Notes under the pieces: generated by a model
What the model was told of the DNA's origin: nothing
What the model saw: the letters and a program-made list of their open reading frames with translations, nothing else
The model's database searches: none
Assembly (NCBI GenBank): GCA_903911165.1
Contig: CAIWCQ010000344.1
Location: 1 to 9,605, forward strand
Source: an uncultured Actinomycetes bacterium
GTDB lineage: Bacteria; Actinomycetota; Actinomycetes; Mycobacteriales; Mycobacteriaceae
Length of the DNA stretch: 9,605 bases
Reading direction: 5' to 3'
Position numbers and translations under genes: made by a program
Shown here: positions 1-5,568 of the stretch, in pieces
Layout: every line of letters starts with the position of its first letter
Numbering within the stretch: position 1 is the first letter of the stretch

Positions 1-594
1 CTGGCCGGTGCCCATCGGCCCCTTGATGCCACGCAGTGGGTAGCGGTCGATGAGTTCCCGGATGCGCTTCAGCGCGATCAGCGTTTCCTCGGCCGCCGAT
101 GCAAACCGCTTGCCCAACGTGGTGGCCTGCGCGGCGACGTTGTGGCTGCGGCCTGCCATCACCAGATCCCGGTAGCGCGCGGCCCGCTCGGCCAGCCGCG
201 CTGCGACCGCGACGCCGCGGCCGTGGGTGAGTTCCAGGGAGCGCCGGATCTGTAGCTGCTCGACGTTCTCGGTCAGATCGCGACTCGTCATACCCTTGTG
301 CACATGCTCGTGGCCGGCCAGGGCATTGAACTCCTCAATTCGGGCCTTGACGTCGTGGCGCAGCACCCGCTCACGGGCCGCGATCGAATCAAGGTCAACC
401 TGCTCAACGACCCGCTCGTAGTCGGTAACCGCGACCTCGGGCACCTCAACACCGAGTTCGCGCTGCGCCCGCAGCACCGCCAGCCAGAGTCGGCGTTCGG
501 CGACGACTTTGGCTTGCGGTGACCAGATCGCCACCATCTCCGCGCTGGCATACCTGTTGGCCAGCACATCCGGGATTGCCGCGCGGGTGTTCAC
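1..594 (-). CDS. purB: Adenylosuccinate lyase, N-terminal part (cut by window edge)
   Basis: Adenylosuccinate lyase cleaves SAICAR to AICAR and adenylosuccinate to AMP, releasing fumarate, in cytosolic purine synthesis. Only the first 198 codons are present; the C-terminal part lies beyond base 1. Visible family signatures are the N-terminal block ANRYASAEMVAIWSP (residues 12-26), HVHKGMTSRD (97-106) with the Thr-Ser-x-Asp substrate loop, and GRSHNVAAQATTLGKRF (148-164), whose His151 matches the catalytic histidine of the fumarase/aspartase superfamily. The chosen start is GTG at 594, giving a short lead-in before the conserved IPDVLANRYAS block; no ATG lies in frame upstream nearby. There is no Shine-Dalgarno, but TAAGCT ends 8 nt before the GTG, suggesting a leaderless message. 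It is divergent from the DUF429 gene, 25 bp away. Family assignment is secure; the exact start is likely but not proven. Confidence 0.96.
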   Translation of the reverse strand, partial: MNTRAAIPDVLANRYASAEMVAIWSPQAKVVAERRLWLAVLRAQRELGVEVPEVAVTDYERVVEQVDLDSIAARERVLRHDVKARIEEFNALAGHEHVHKGMTSRDLTENVEQLQIRRSLELTHGRGVAVAARLAERAARYRDLVMAGRSHNVAAQATTLGKRFASAAEETLIALKRIRELIDRYPLRGIKGPMGTGQ

Positions 595-602
595 AACTGC
601 AC

Positions 603-608
603 AGCTTA
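603..608 (-). promoter_or_regulatory. Candidate -10 box (TAAGCT) of leaderless purB
   Basis: On the minus strand TAAGCT fits the mycobacterial -10 form TANNNT. It is followed by 8 nt and then the purB GTG, so transcription could begin at the start codon itself. No convincing -35 is visible. It shares two base pairs with the opposite-strand -10 of the DUF429 gene. Pattern match only. Confidence 0.45.
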
Positions 609-612
609 CGGT
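607..612 (+). promoter_or_regulatory. Candidate -10 box (TACGGT) of leaderless DUF429 gene
   Basis: TACGGT fits TANNNT and lies 7 nt before the ATG at 620, the spacing expected if the transcript starts at the A of the start codon. No good Shine-Dalgarno precedes that ATG. The same hexamer recurs before the TetR gene at 8915. It overlaps the purB -10 box on the other strand by two bases. Confidence 0.5.
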
Positions 613-619
613 TTGGGGT

Positions 620-1363
620 ATGTATTTCGTCGGAGTCGACCTCGCCTGGGGTCAGCGCAGCCCCACCGGTGTGGCTGCCCTGGACAGCCACGGTGTGCTC
701 TGCCATGTCGGCGTGGCCGGCGATGACGCCGACGTGCTGGCTCAGCTCAAGCCGTACGTCACCGGTCCGTGCGTAGTGGCCTTCGACGCCCCCCTGGTAG
801 TGACCAATCCCAGCGGCAACAGGGGTTGCGAAGCCGCCCTGAACCGGGACTTCCGCCGATTCGATGCCGGTGCCCATCCGGCGAACACCGGTCTGGCCTG
901 GTTCGCCGACGGCGGGCGGGCGGCAAAGTTGTGCGCGGAACTGGAGCTGAACCTCGACCCGCACTCACCGGCACCGCGGCGCGCTCTGGAGGTGTACCCG
1001 CACGCAGCCAGCATCGTTCTGTTCGGTCTGGAACGGACGTTGAAATACAAGCAGAAGTCCGGCCGCGAGTTTGCGCAACTTCAGTCGGAGTTGTTGCGAC
1101 TCATCGGTTTTGTTGAACAGTTACAGTTAGCCAACCCGGCTCTCGGCGTCGATACCACATCCTGGCAAGCCCTCAAGCGCAGCGTGGCGACGGCTGCCGG
1201 CAAGTCAGCCCTGCGCCGTGCCGAGGATCCCATCGACGCGGTGCTGTGCGCCTACATCGCTCGCTTCGCCGCTCTCCGGCCCGATGATGTGACGGTCTAC
1301 GGCGATACCGAAACCGGCGCCATCGTCACACCCACGCTGCCGGCGTCTGCGTCATCGCGCTGA
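620..1363 (+). CDS. DUF429 family protein (predicted RNase H-fold), Rv0776c-like
   Basis: The protein is 247 residues. It shows the DUF429 pattern: an N-terminal GVDLAW strand (Asp7), a second acidic strand AFDAPL (Asp56), the GNRGCEAAL block (residues 66-74), EVYPHA (124-129), YKQKSGR (143-149) and a C-terminal DPIDAVLCAYIA (203-214). Spaced acidic residues on beta strands are why this family is predicted to have an RNase H-like fold; no substrate is known to me. The reading frame is open 111 nt further upstream, but residues before Met38 of that frame are antisense to purB and look like shadow. ATG 620 starts right at the conserved strand and sits 7 nt after a TANNNT box. The last 38 bp overlap the converging dehydrogenase gene. 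Cytosolic, no signal peptide or membrane segment. Position next to purB matches M. tuberculosis Rv0776c. Confidence 0.88.
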   Translation: MYFVGVDLAWGQRSPTGVAALDSHGVLCHVGVAGDDADVLAQLKPYVTGPCVVAFDAPLVVTNPSGNRGCEAALNRDFRRFDAGAHPANTGLAWFADGGRAAKLCAELELNLDPHSPAPRRALEVYPHAASIVLFGLERTLKYKQKSGREFAQLQSELLRLIGFVEQLQLANPALGVDTTSWQALKRSVATAAGKSALRRAEDPIDAVLCAYIARFAALRPDDVTVYGDTETGAIVTPTLPASASSR

Positions 1364-2318
1364 CCTTCTCAAGAAACCGTCGCACGGTGCCCTGATTCTC
1401 GTGTCGCTGCCAGCCGAACGTGGTCGGACGCTGCGCGCGATCGTGCCAAAAGTGGCCCGGCTGCGATGGCGGCCGGGTTGCCACCAGCCACACCGCGGTG
1501 TCGGCGCCGTCAGCGACCTCACGCAGCAGTGGCCGGGTGATTACCCGGAACCGCGGCAGATACTCCGCCACCCCCGGGGTGTCCACCCAGCCGGGATGCA
1601 TGCTCTCGACCCTGATGTCGGTGCCGGCCAGTCGACGCGCCCAGGCGTCGGCGAGTACCACCTGCATCCGCTTGGTCCGGGCATAGCAGCGCACGCCGTT
1701 GTAATTGCGGCTGGACTGAAGATCATCGATCACCAACCCGGTGCTATACATGCCACCCGAGGACACGAACACCACCGATGCGCCGCGCGCCGCAGCCAAC
1801 AGTGGCAGTAACCGCTCGGTCATCAACTGTGGCCCCAGAATGTGGGTGGCCAGTTGCACCTCATGGCCTTCGCGGGTGAGCATGCGCTCCTCGGGCATCA
1901 GGCCGGCGTTGTGAACCAGTCCGTCCAACGCGGGCACCCGGCCGGCGAAGTCGGCGCACCAGGCATTGACGGCTTCCAGGTCAGAGACGTCGCACACCTC
2001 GGCCACCACGTCGGCGCCCGGGAACTCCCCGGAGATGTCGGCGACGCAGCGTTTCACCTTTTCGGCGTTGCGGCCCAGTACGTGCACGGTGGCGCCGAGT
2101 CCGGCGAAGGCCCGCGCCATCCCGAGGCCGATACCGGCGGTCGCACCCGTCACCAGCACCCGCTTGCCGACCAGGGCATCGGGGGCGGGGTCAGCCGGCC
2201 ACCATCGGCGGCGCAGTCCGGAGCCGATCCGGGTGTAGCCGAGGACCAGCGCACGGTCCATCGCGCCGTCGAGCAGATCCGTCACCGGCCGGGTGAGGGC
2301 CGAGAGATCCACGGTCAA
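1326..2318 (-). CDS. Short-chain dehydrogenase/reductase, DHRS12-like
   Basis: This is a 330-residue SDR with an approximately 50-residue N-terminal extension before the Rossmann fold. Cofactor motif TGATAGIG is at 57-64, Arg83 after the second strand suggests NADPH, HNAG is at 136-139, the catalytic Ser is at 186/187 and Tyr212-x3-Lys216 completes the active site. The C-terminal HFWHDRAQRPTTF region resembles DHRS12-type SDRs, which have no firmly known substrate. The start is uncertain: TTG at 2318 overlaps the upstream TetR stop as TTGA, giving translational coupling, while an in-frame GTG at 2312 sits 2 bp after that stop. No strong Shine-Dalgarno is visible. The 3' end overlaps the DUF429 gene by 38 bp on the opposite strand. 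As I recall the H37Rv map, no SDR lies between Rv0775 and Rv0776c, so this gene appears to be a lineage difference. It is probably controlled by the TetR gene just upstream. Confidence 0.9.
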   Translation of the reverse strand: MTVDLSALTRPVTDLLDGAMDRALVLGYTRIGSGLRRRWWPADPAPDALVGKRVLVTGATAGIGLGMARAFAGLGATVHVLGRNAEKVKRCVADISGEFPGADVVAEVCDVSDLEAVNAWCADFAGRVPALDGLVHNAGLMPEERMLTREGHEVQLATHILGPQLMTERLLPLLAAARGASVVFVSSGGMYSTGLVIDDLQSSRNYNGVRCYARTKRMQVVLADAWARRLAGTDIRVESMHPGWVDTPGVAEYLPRFRVITRPLLREVADGADTAVWLVATRPPSQPGHFWHDRAQRPTTFGWQRHENQGTVRRFLEKVSAMTQTPAAWV

Positions 2319-2914
2319 AGTCCGTCGTTGATGGGGGCAAGAATGTCAATCACATCGATCAGGGTCGCACGGGCGGTTTCGCGTGGGCCCCCCGCATCGG
2401 CGACCAGTGCCGAGACCACCGCTCCGTCGACCGCGCACACCAACGCCGTCACCATGTCGACCCGGGCGCAGCGGCCGGAGCGGTCGACGGCCTCGACGAC
2501 GGCGTCGACGCGCTGCTGCAATAGCCGCCGCTCCACGCCGCGCAGCGCGGGGTGGCGGGCGCAGGCGATATAGCGCTCATAGCGCGAGATCAACTCATCA
2601 CCGCTCTTCTCGCCGGCAAGGAGATCGAGCAGAACATCGGCGGTGGCGCCGGTGCTGCGGCGACGCCTCGGCAACTCCCGGACCCGCGCTCGCAACTGGG
2701 TGGCTTCGACGGCACCGATGTGTTCGACGGCGTTTTCCACCAACTCGTCCAGCGACGAGAAGTAATAGGTCGTCGACGCCAGTGGCAGTCCGGCCCGGCG
2801 CGCGACCGCACGATGGCGTACCGCCTCGAAGCCACCTTCAGACAGCAACGCAGCGGCCGCGCTGACGAGCGCGTACCGGCGTCGTTCTCCCTTGGGGGTA
2901 ACCGCTGTGGTCAC
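2315..2914 (-). CDS. TetR-family transcriptional regulator, Rv0775-like
   Basis: A 199-residue TetR-type repressor. Residues 10-60 form the DNA-binding domain: GERRRYALVSAAAALLSEGG, then AVRHRAVARRAGLPLASTTYYFSSLDEL, with the helix-turn-helix at about 32-52 and the typical TTYYFSSLDEL stretch at 48-58. The rest is an alpha-helical ligand domain with no recognisable specificity. The frame is open to 3064, but upstream residues are low-complexity and antisense to the esterase; GTG 2914 gives the normal 8-10 residue lead into helix 1. No Shine-Dalgarno is evident. Its stop overlaps the SDR start (TTGA), so the two are probably one transcript. It is divergent from the exported hydrolase, and a 20-bp near-palindrome in the 77-bp gap is a candidate operator, suggesting it controls itself, the SDR and perhaps the hydrolase. 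Confidence 0.9.
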   Translation of the reverse strand: MTTAVTPKGERRRYALVSAAAALLSEGGFEAVRHRAVARRAGLPLASTTYYFSSLDELVENAVEHIGAVEATQLRARVRELPRRRRSTGATADVLLDLLAGEKSGDELISRYERYIACARHPALRGVERRLLQQRVDAVVEAVDRSGRCARVDMVTALVCAVDGAVVSALVADAGGPRETARATLIDVIDILAPINDGL

Positions 2915-2932
2915 GTGGCCGATGGTGCCAGC

Positions 2933-2952
2933 CGCCGGGGGAACCCACGGCG
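2933..2952. promoter_or_regulatory. 20-bp near-palindrome, candidate TetR operator
   Basis: Arms CGCCG-G-GGG and CCC-A-CGGCG flank a central AA, so eight of nine arm pairs match, with one mismatch at 2938/2947. It sits between the divergent TetR and hydrolase genes, 18 bp from the TetR start and 39 bp from the hydrolase start. TetR proteins bind palindromes of about this size in exactly such gaps. The high GC of the region raises the chance of accidental dyads, so this is inference. Confidence 0.45.
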
Positions 2953-2991
2953 CTTTCCCGCAACCAGTGACGGGTGGGGCAGGATAGCGGA

Positions 2992-3801
2992 ATGCCGGAC
3001 CGCAGCCGTCGCGCCGTGCTGCGTGTGGCGGCGGGTGTCGCCGGCGCAGCAGCGGTGCACACATTCCTCAGACCATCGCCTGCGGTCGCCACGCCCAGCC
3101 TCATCACCGGATCGTTCGTGTCGGCCGCGCGCGGGGGCATCACGACCAATTTCGCCGTCGCCCGCCCACCCGGAAAAGCCGGAACGCTGCGGCCGGTGAT
3201 CGCACTGCACGGCAAGGGCAGCGACGCCGCGGCGGTGATGGCCGGCGGTGTGGAGTCGGGGCTGGCCGGGGCGGTGGATGCGGGCCTGCCGCCGATCGCG
3301 GTGGTCGCCGTCGACGGCGGCGGCAGTTACTGGCACCGGCGCGCCAGCGGCGAGGACTCCGGGGCGATGGTGCTCGACGAATTGCTTCCACTCCTTGCCC
3401 AGCAGGGCCTGGACACCTCGCGGGTGGGCTTTCTGGGCTGGTCGATGGGTGGCTACGGCGCTCTGTTGCTGGGGGCGCGGTTGGGTCCGGCCCGCACCGC
3501 GGCGATCTGTGCGGTCAGCCCCGCGCTGTGGCTGTCGTCGGGTGCGAGCGCTCCCGGCGCGTTCGATGGACCGGGTGACTTCGCCGCCAACACAGTCTTC
3601 GGCCTTCCGGCGCTGGCGTCGATCCCGATCCGCGTTGACTGCGGGTACGCAGACCCGTTCTACCCGGCGACCACACAGTTCGTCGCGCAGTTGCCGAGTG
3701 CCCCGGCCGGTGGCTTCGCACCGGGCGGACATGACAGCTCGTTCTGGAGCGCCCAGTTGCCTGCGGAGATCGCCTGGATGGCTCCGCTGTTGACGGCCTA
3801 G
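2992..3801 (+). CDS. Exported esterase-type alpha/beta-hydrolase, Rv0774c-like
   Basis: The 269-residue protein starts with a signal peptide: SRRAVLR at 5-11 matches the twin-arginine pattern, followed by a hydrophobic Ala/Val/Gly stretch (12-26) and AVA at 31-33 as a likely cleavage site. The mature part is an alpha/beta-hydrolase: oxyanion-region HGKGSD (73-78), nucleophile elbow GWSMGG with Ser151, probable acid Asp221 in GYADPFY, and His247 in GGHDSSFW. This resembles the esterase D / S-formylglutathione hydrolase-like group, and by position it matches Rv0774c, which I recall as an exported esterase. ATG 2992 is preferred over the in-frame GTG at 2974 because AGGA at 2981-2984 is 7 nt upstream and the signal peptide then has a normal n-region. 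It is divergent from a TetR gene and convergent, 10 bp away, with purD. The substrate is unknown; acyl esters at the cell surface are likely. Confidence 0.87.
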   Translation: MPDRSRRAVLRVAAGVAGAAAVHTFLRPSPAVATPSLITGSFVSAARGGITTNFAVARPPGKAGTLRPVIALHGKGSDAAAVMAGGVESGLAGAVDAGLPPIAVVAVDGGGSYWHRRASGEDSGAMVLDELLPLLAQQGLDTSRVGFLGWSMGGYGALLLGARLGPARTAAICAVSPALWLSSGASAPGAFDGPGDFAANTVFGLPALASIPIRVDCGYADPFYPATTQFVAQLPSAPAGGFAPGGHDSSFWSAQLPAEIAWMAPLLTA

Positions 3802-3811
3802 CCGGGCGGGC

Positions 3812-5080
3812 TCAGACGCCGATCCGGCCCTCGGCCGCGGCGAGTCCGATATCGGTGCGGAAATGGCTGCCGGGCAAGCGAATCGACGTCATTACCCGGT
3901 ATGCGGCGGCGCGGGCTTCGGGCAGGTCGGCCCCGGTTCCGACAACCGACAGCACCCGACCGCCGCAGGAGACGACTTCACCGTCGTCGCGTCGCGCGGT
4001 GCCGGCGTGCAGCACCGCGTCGTTGTCCGACCCGGTGATGACGTCTCCGAATCGGGGACGTCCCGGATAGTTCTCGGCGGCCAGCACCACGGTCACCGCG
4101 TACCCGCCGCGCCACCGCAGTGGGCCGGCATCGGCCAGTGCGCCGGTAGCCGTCGCGTAGAGCAACGCACCCAGCGGAGACTCCAGCAATGCCAGCACCG
4201 CCTGGGTTTCTGGGTCGCCGAAACGACAGTTGAACTCGACCACCGCCGGCCCATCGGAGGTGATCGCCAGACCCGCATACAGCAGACCCGAGAAAGGGCA
4301 GCCACGTCGCAGCAGTTCAGCCGCGACGGGTTCGACCGCGTCGCGGACGATCGCGGCCTGCACCGACTCCGGCAGCCACGGCAACGGCGCATATGCGCCC
4401 ATGCCGCCGGTGTTGGGACCGGTGTCGCCGTCGGCGACCCGCTTGAAGTCCTGCGCCGCCAGTAACGGAACGACGGCAGCGCCGTCGACAAGGCAGAACA
4501 GCGAGACTTCCGGCCCGTCCAGGAACGACTCCAGCAGTACCGGGTGGCCGGAATCCAGGAGGCTGGCGGCGTGGGCCCGCGCGGCGTCCCGGTCGGCAGT
4601 GACGACCACGCCCTTGCCGGCTGCGAGTCCATCGTCTTTGACCACCCAGGCCCGCTGGCCGGCCGGGGGGCCGAACCGATCCAGTGCGGCGTCGAGATGG
4701 GCAGGACTGTCGATGATTTCGCTCGCTGCTGTCCGTACCCCTGCGGCGGCCATCACGTCCTTGGCGAATGCTTTGGAACCCTCGATCCGGGCGGCCTCCT
4801 GCGACGGACCGAAGCATGCGATTCCAGCGGCTCGGACAGCATCGGCGACACCGAGAGCCAGTGGAACCTCGGGGCCGATCACCACCAGATCGGCGCGCAT
4901 GCGGGCGGCGAGTGCGGTGACCTCATCGGCGGAGGCCACGTCGACATCGAATTGGTCGGCCACCGCCGCCGTGCCCGCGTTTCCCGGCGCGATCGCGAGG
5001 TAGTCGACCGCGGGGTCCTTTCGCAATCCGAGCAGCAGGGCATGTTCGCGGGCACCGGATCCGATCACAAGGACGCGCAC
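3812..5080 (-). CDS. purD: Phosphoribosylamine-glycine ligase (GAR synthetase)
   Basis: This ATP-grasp enzyme joins phosphoribosylamine and glycine, the second step of de novo purine synthesis, in the cytosol. It is full length at 422 residues. Motifs in order: GSGAREHAL (7-15), APGNAGT (31-37), [13 protein letters not shown], the ATP-grasp loop [24 protein letters not shown], and the signature [12 protein letters not shown] with the metal-binding Glu and Asn. The start is GTG 5080, because GSGAREH lies at residue 7 as usual. There is no Shine-Dalgarno; TAGGGT at 5088-5093 ends 7 nt before the GTG, so the message is probably leaderless from its own promoter. It follows the catabolic operon by 47 bp in the same direction, so read-through is also possible. 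Downstream it faces the hydrolase gene with a 10-bp gap and no visible terminator. In M. tuberculosis ggtA lies at this junction; here it is missing. Confidence 0.97.
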   Translation of the reverse strand: MRVLVIGSGAREHALLLGLRKDPAVDYLAIAPGNAGTAAVADQFDVDVASADEVTALAARMRADLVVIGPEVPLALGVADAVRAAGIACFGPSQEAARIEGSKAFAKDVMAAAGVRTAASEIIDSPAHLDAALDRFGPPAGQRAWVVKDDGLAAGKGVVVTADRDAARAHAASLLDSGHPVLLESFLDGPEVSLFCLVDGAAVVPLLAAQDFKRVADGDTGPNTGGMGAYAPLPWLPESVQAAIVRDAVEPVAAELLRRGCPFSGLLYAGLAITSDGPAVVEFNCRFGDPETQAVLALLESPLGALLYATATGALADAGPLRWRGGYAVTVVLAAENYPGRPRFGDVITGSDNDAVLHAGTARRDDGEVVSCGGRVLSVVGTGADLPEARAAAYRVMTSIRLPGSHFRTDIGLAAAEGRIGV

Positions 5081-5087
5081 GGCGACA

Positions 5088-5118
5088 ACCCTAATCGGTT
5101 AATCCGTTGACCTGTCAT
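5088..5118 (-). promoter_or_regulatory. Candidate purD promoter (leaderless)
   Basis: On the minus strand, ATGACA (5113-5118, five of six matches to TTGACA) is separated by 19 bp from TAGGGT (5088-5093, TANNNT). The hexamer ends 7 nt before the purD GTG, so the transcript could begin at the start codon. The -35 and most of the spacer lie inside the first of two 23-bp direct repeats. Confidence 0.5.
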
Positions 5119-5147
5119 CCCTCACGGTTAATCCGTTGACTTGTCAT
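5096..5147. repeat. Pair of 23-bp direct repeats upstream of purD
   Basis: Bases 5096-5118 and 5125-5147 are identical except at one position (5112 C versus 5141 T), with a 29-bp period and a 6-bp spacer. Each unit contains the near-palindrome GTTAATCCGTTGAC (arms GTTAA and TTGAC). On the minus strand the upstream unit carries the last codons and TAA stop of the carboxymuconolactone-decarboxylase-family gene, and the second unit carries the spacer and -35 of the purD promoter. It could be a simple local duplication of a gene end, or a pair of regulator sites about three helical turns apart. Confidence 0.85.
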
Positions 5148-5565
5148 TGGAGTGCATCTTCAACGCACCCCCGGCGTTGGCCTTCTTGTCGGCGGACCTT
5201 CCCGCCGCCGCAGCCTTGCGGCGCTTGGCCGCGACCCGCTCGACGACACCATTGAAGCCCGAGCCAAGTGGGAAACCGACGTAGTGGGTGATGAACAGCG
5301 CCATCTCGCGCAATTCGTCGCTAGTCATCTCTGCGTTCTCCAGTGCAGCGTTGACCTGGATCTCAGCCAGATCCGGCAGGCCGAGTGCGGTGACCACCGA
5401 CAGCGTCATGATCCGCTTGTCCCGCATGGACAGGCCAGGTCGGCTCCAGATGTCGCCAAAAAGGTGGTCGGCGGTCAGTGCGAAGAAATCGCCGGGCATG
5501 TCCGGCATCTCCCAGGCATAGACCTCGTTCATCTTCGCCAGGCCCTTACGTCGCAATTCGTCCAT
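5128..5565 (-). CDS. Carboxymuconolactone decarboxylase-family protein, Rv0771-like
   Basis: A 145-residue protein of the CMD/AhpD-like helical fold, with the domain at about 38-112: IWSRPGLSMRDKRIMTLSVVTALG, then DLAEIQVNAALENAEMTSDELREMALFITHYVGFP. PcaC enzymes decarboxylate 4-carboxymuconolactone in protocatechuate breakdown, but the position usually held by the active-site His (L-x-x-H-x-x-A-A) reads EIQVNAA here, and no CxxC of AhpD peroxidases is present. The true activity is therefore unknown, and pcaC would be over-annotation. A Lys/Ala-rich basic tail (112-145) follows the domain. The ATG start at 5565 has GAAGGAG six nt upstream, lying within the end of the preceding dehydrogenase gene, 3 bp away. 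The gene is the fourth in the aldA operon. Its last codons fall in one of two direct repeats. Confidence 0.87.
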   Translation of the reverse strand: MDELRRKGLAKMNEVYAWEMPDMPGDFFALTADHLFGDIWSRPGLSMRDKRIMTLSVVTALGLPDLAEIQVNAALENAEMTSDELREMALFITHYVGFPLGSGFNGVVERVAAKRRKAAAAGRSADKKANAGGALKMHSNDKSTD

Positions 5566-5568
5566 TTC

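Noticed and set aside
509..619. Upstream extension of the DUF429 reading frame
   Set aside because: These 37 codons are antisense to the conserved purB start, show no DUF429 similarity, and ATG 620 begins right at the GVDLAW strand with a -10 box in place.
1842..2573. Long plus-strand frame opposite the SDR and TetR genes (243 codons), and similar long frames opposite purD and aldA
   Set aside because: High-GC codon bias commonly opens antisense frames. The opposite strand has complete, motif-bearing enzymes, and these frames show no domain features or start signals.
2915..3064. N-terminal extension of the first TetR gene
   Set aside because: The extra 50 residues are Pro/Arg-rich, antisense to the esterase signal peptide and unlike any TetR N-terminus; GTG 2914 gives a normal length.
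3825..3837. Short hairpin CGGCC-CTC-GGCCG near the purD-esterase junction as a terminator
   Set aside because: It has only a 5-bp stem, lies inside purD codons, and no T-run follows on either strand.
5108..5132. Plus-strand promoter formed by TTGAC and TTAATC in the repeat pair
   Set aside because: The second element does not fit TANNNT and no plus-strand gene follows; the minus-strand reading accounts for the bases better.
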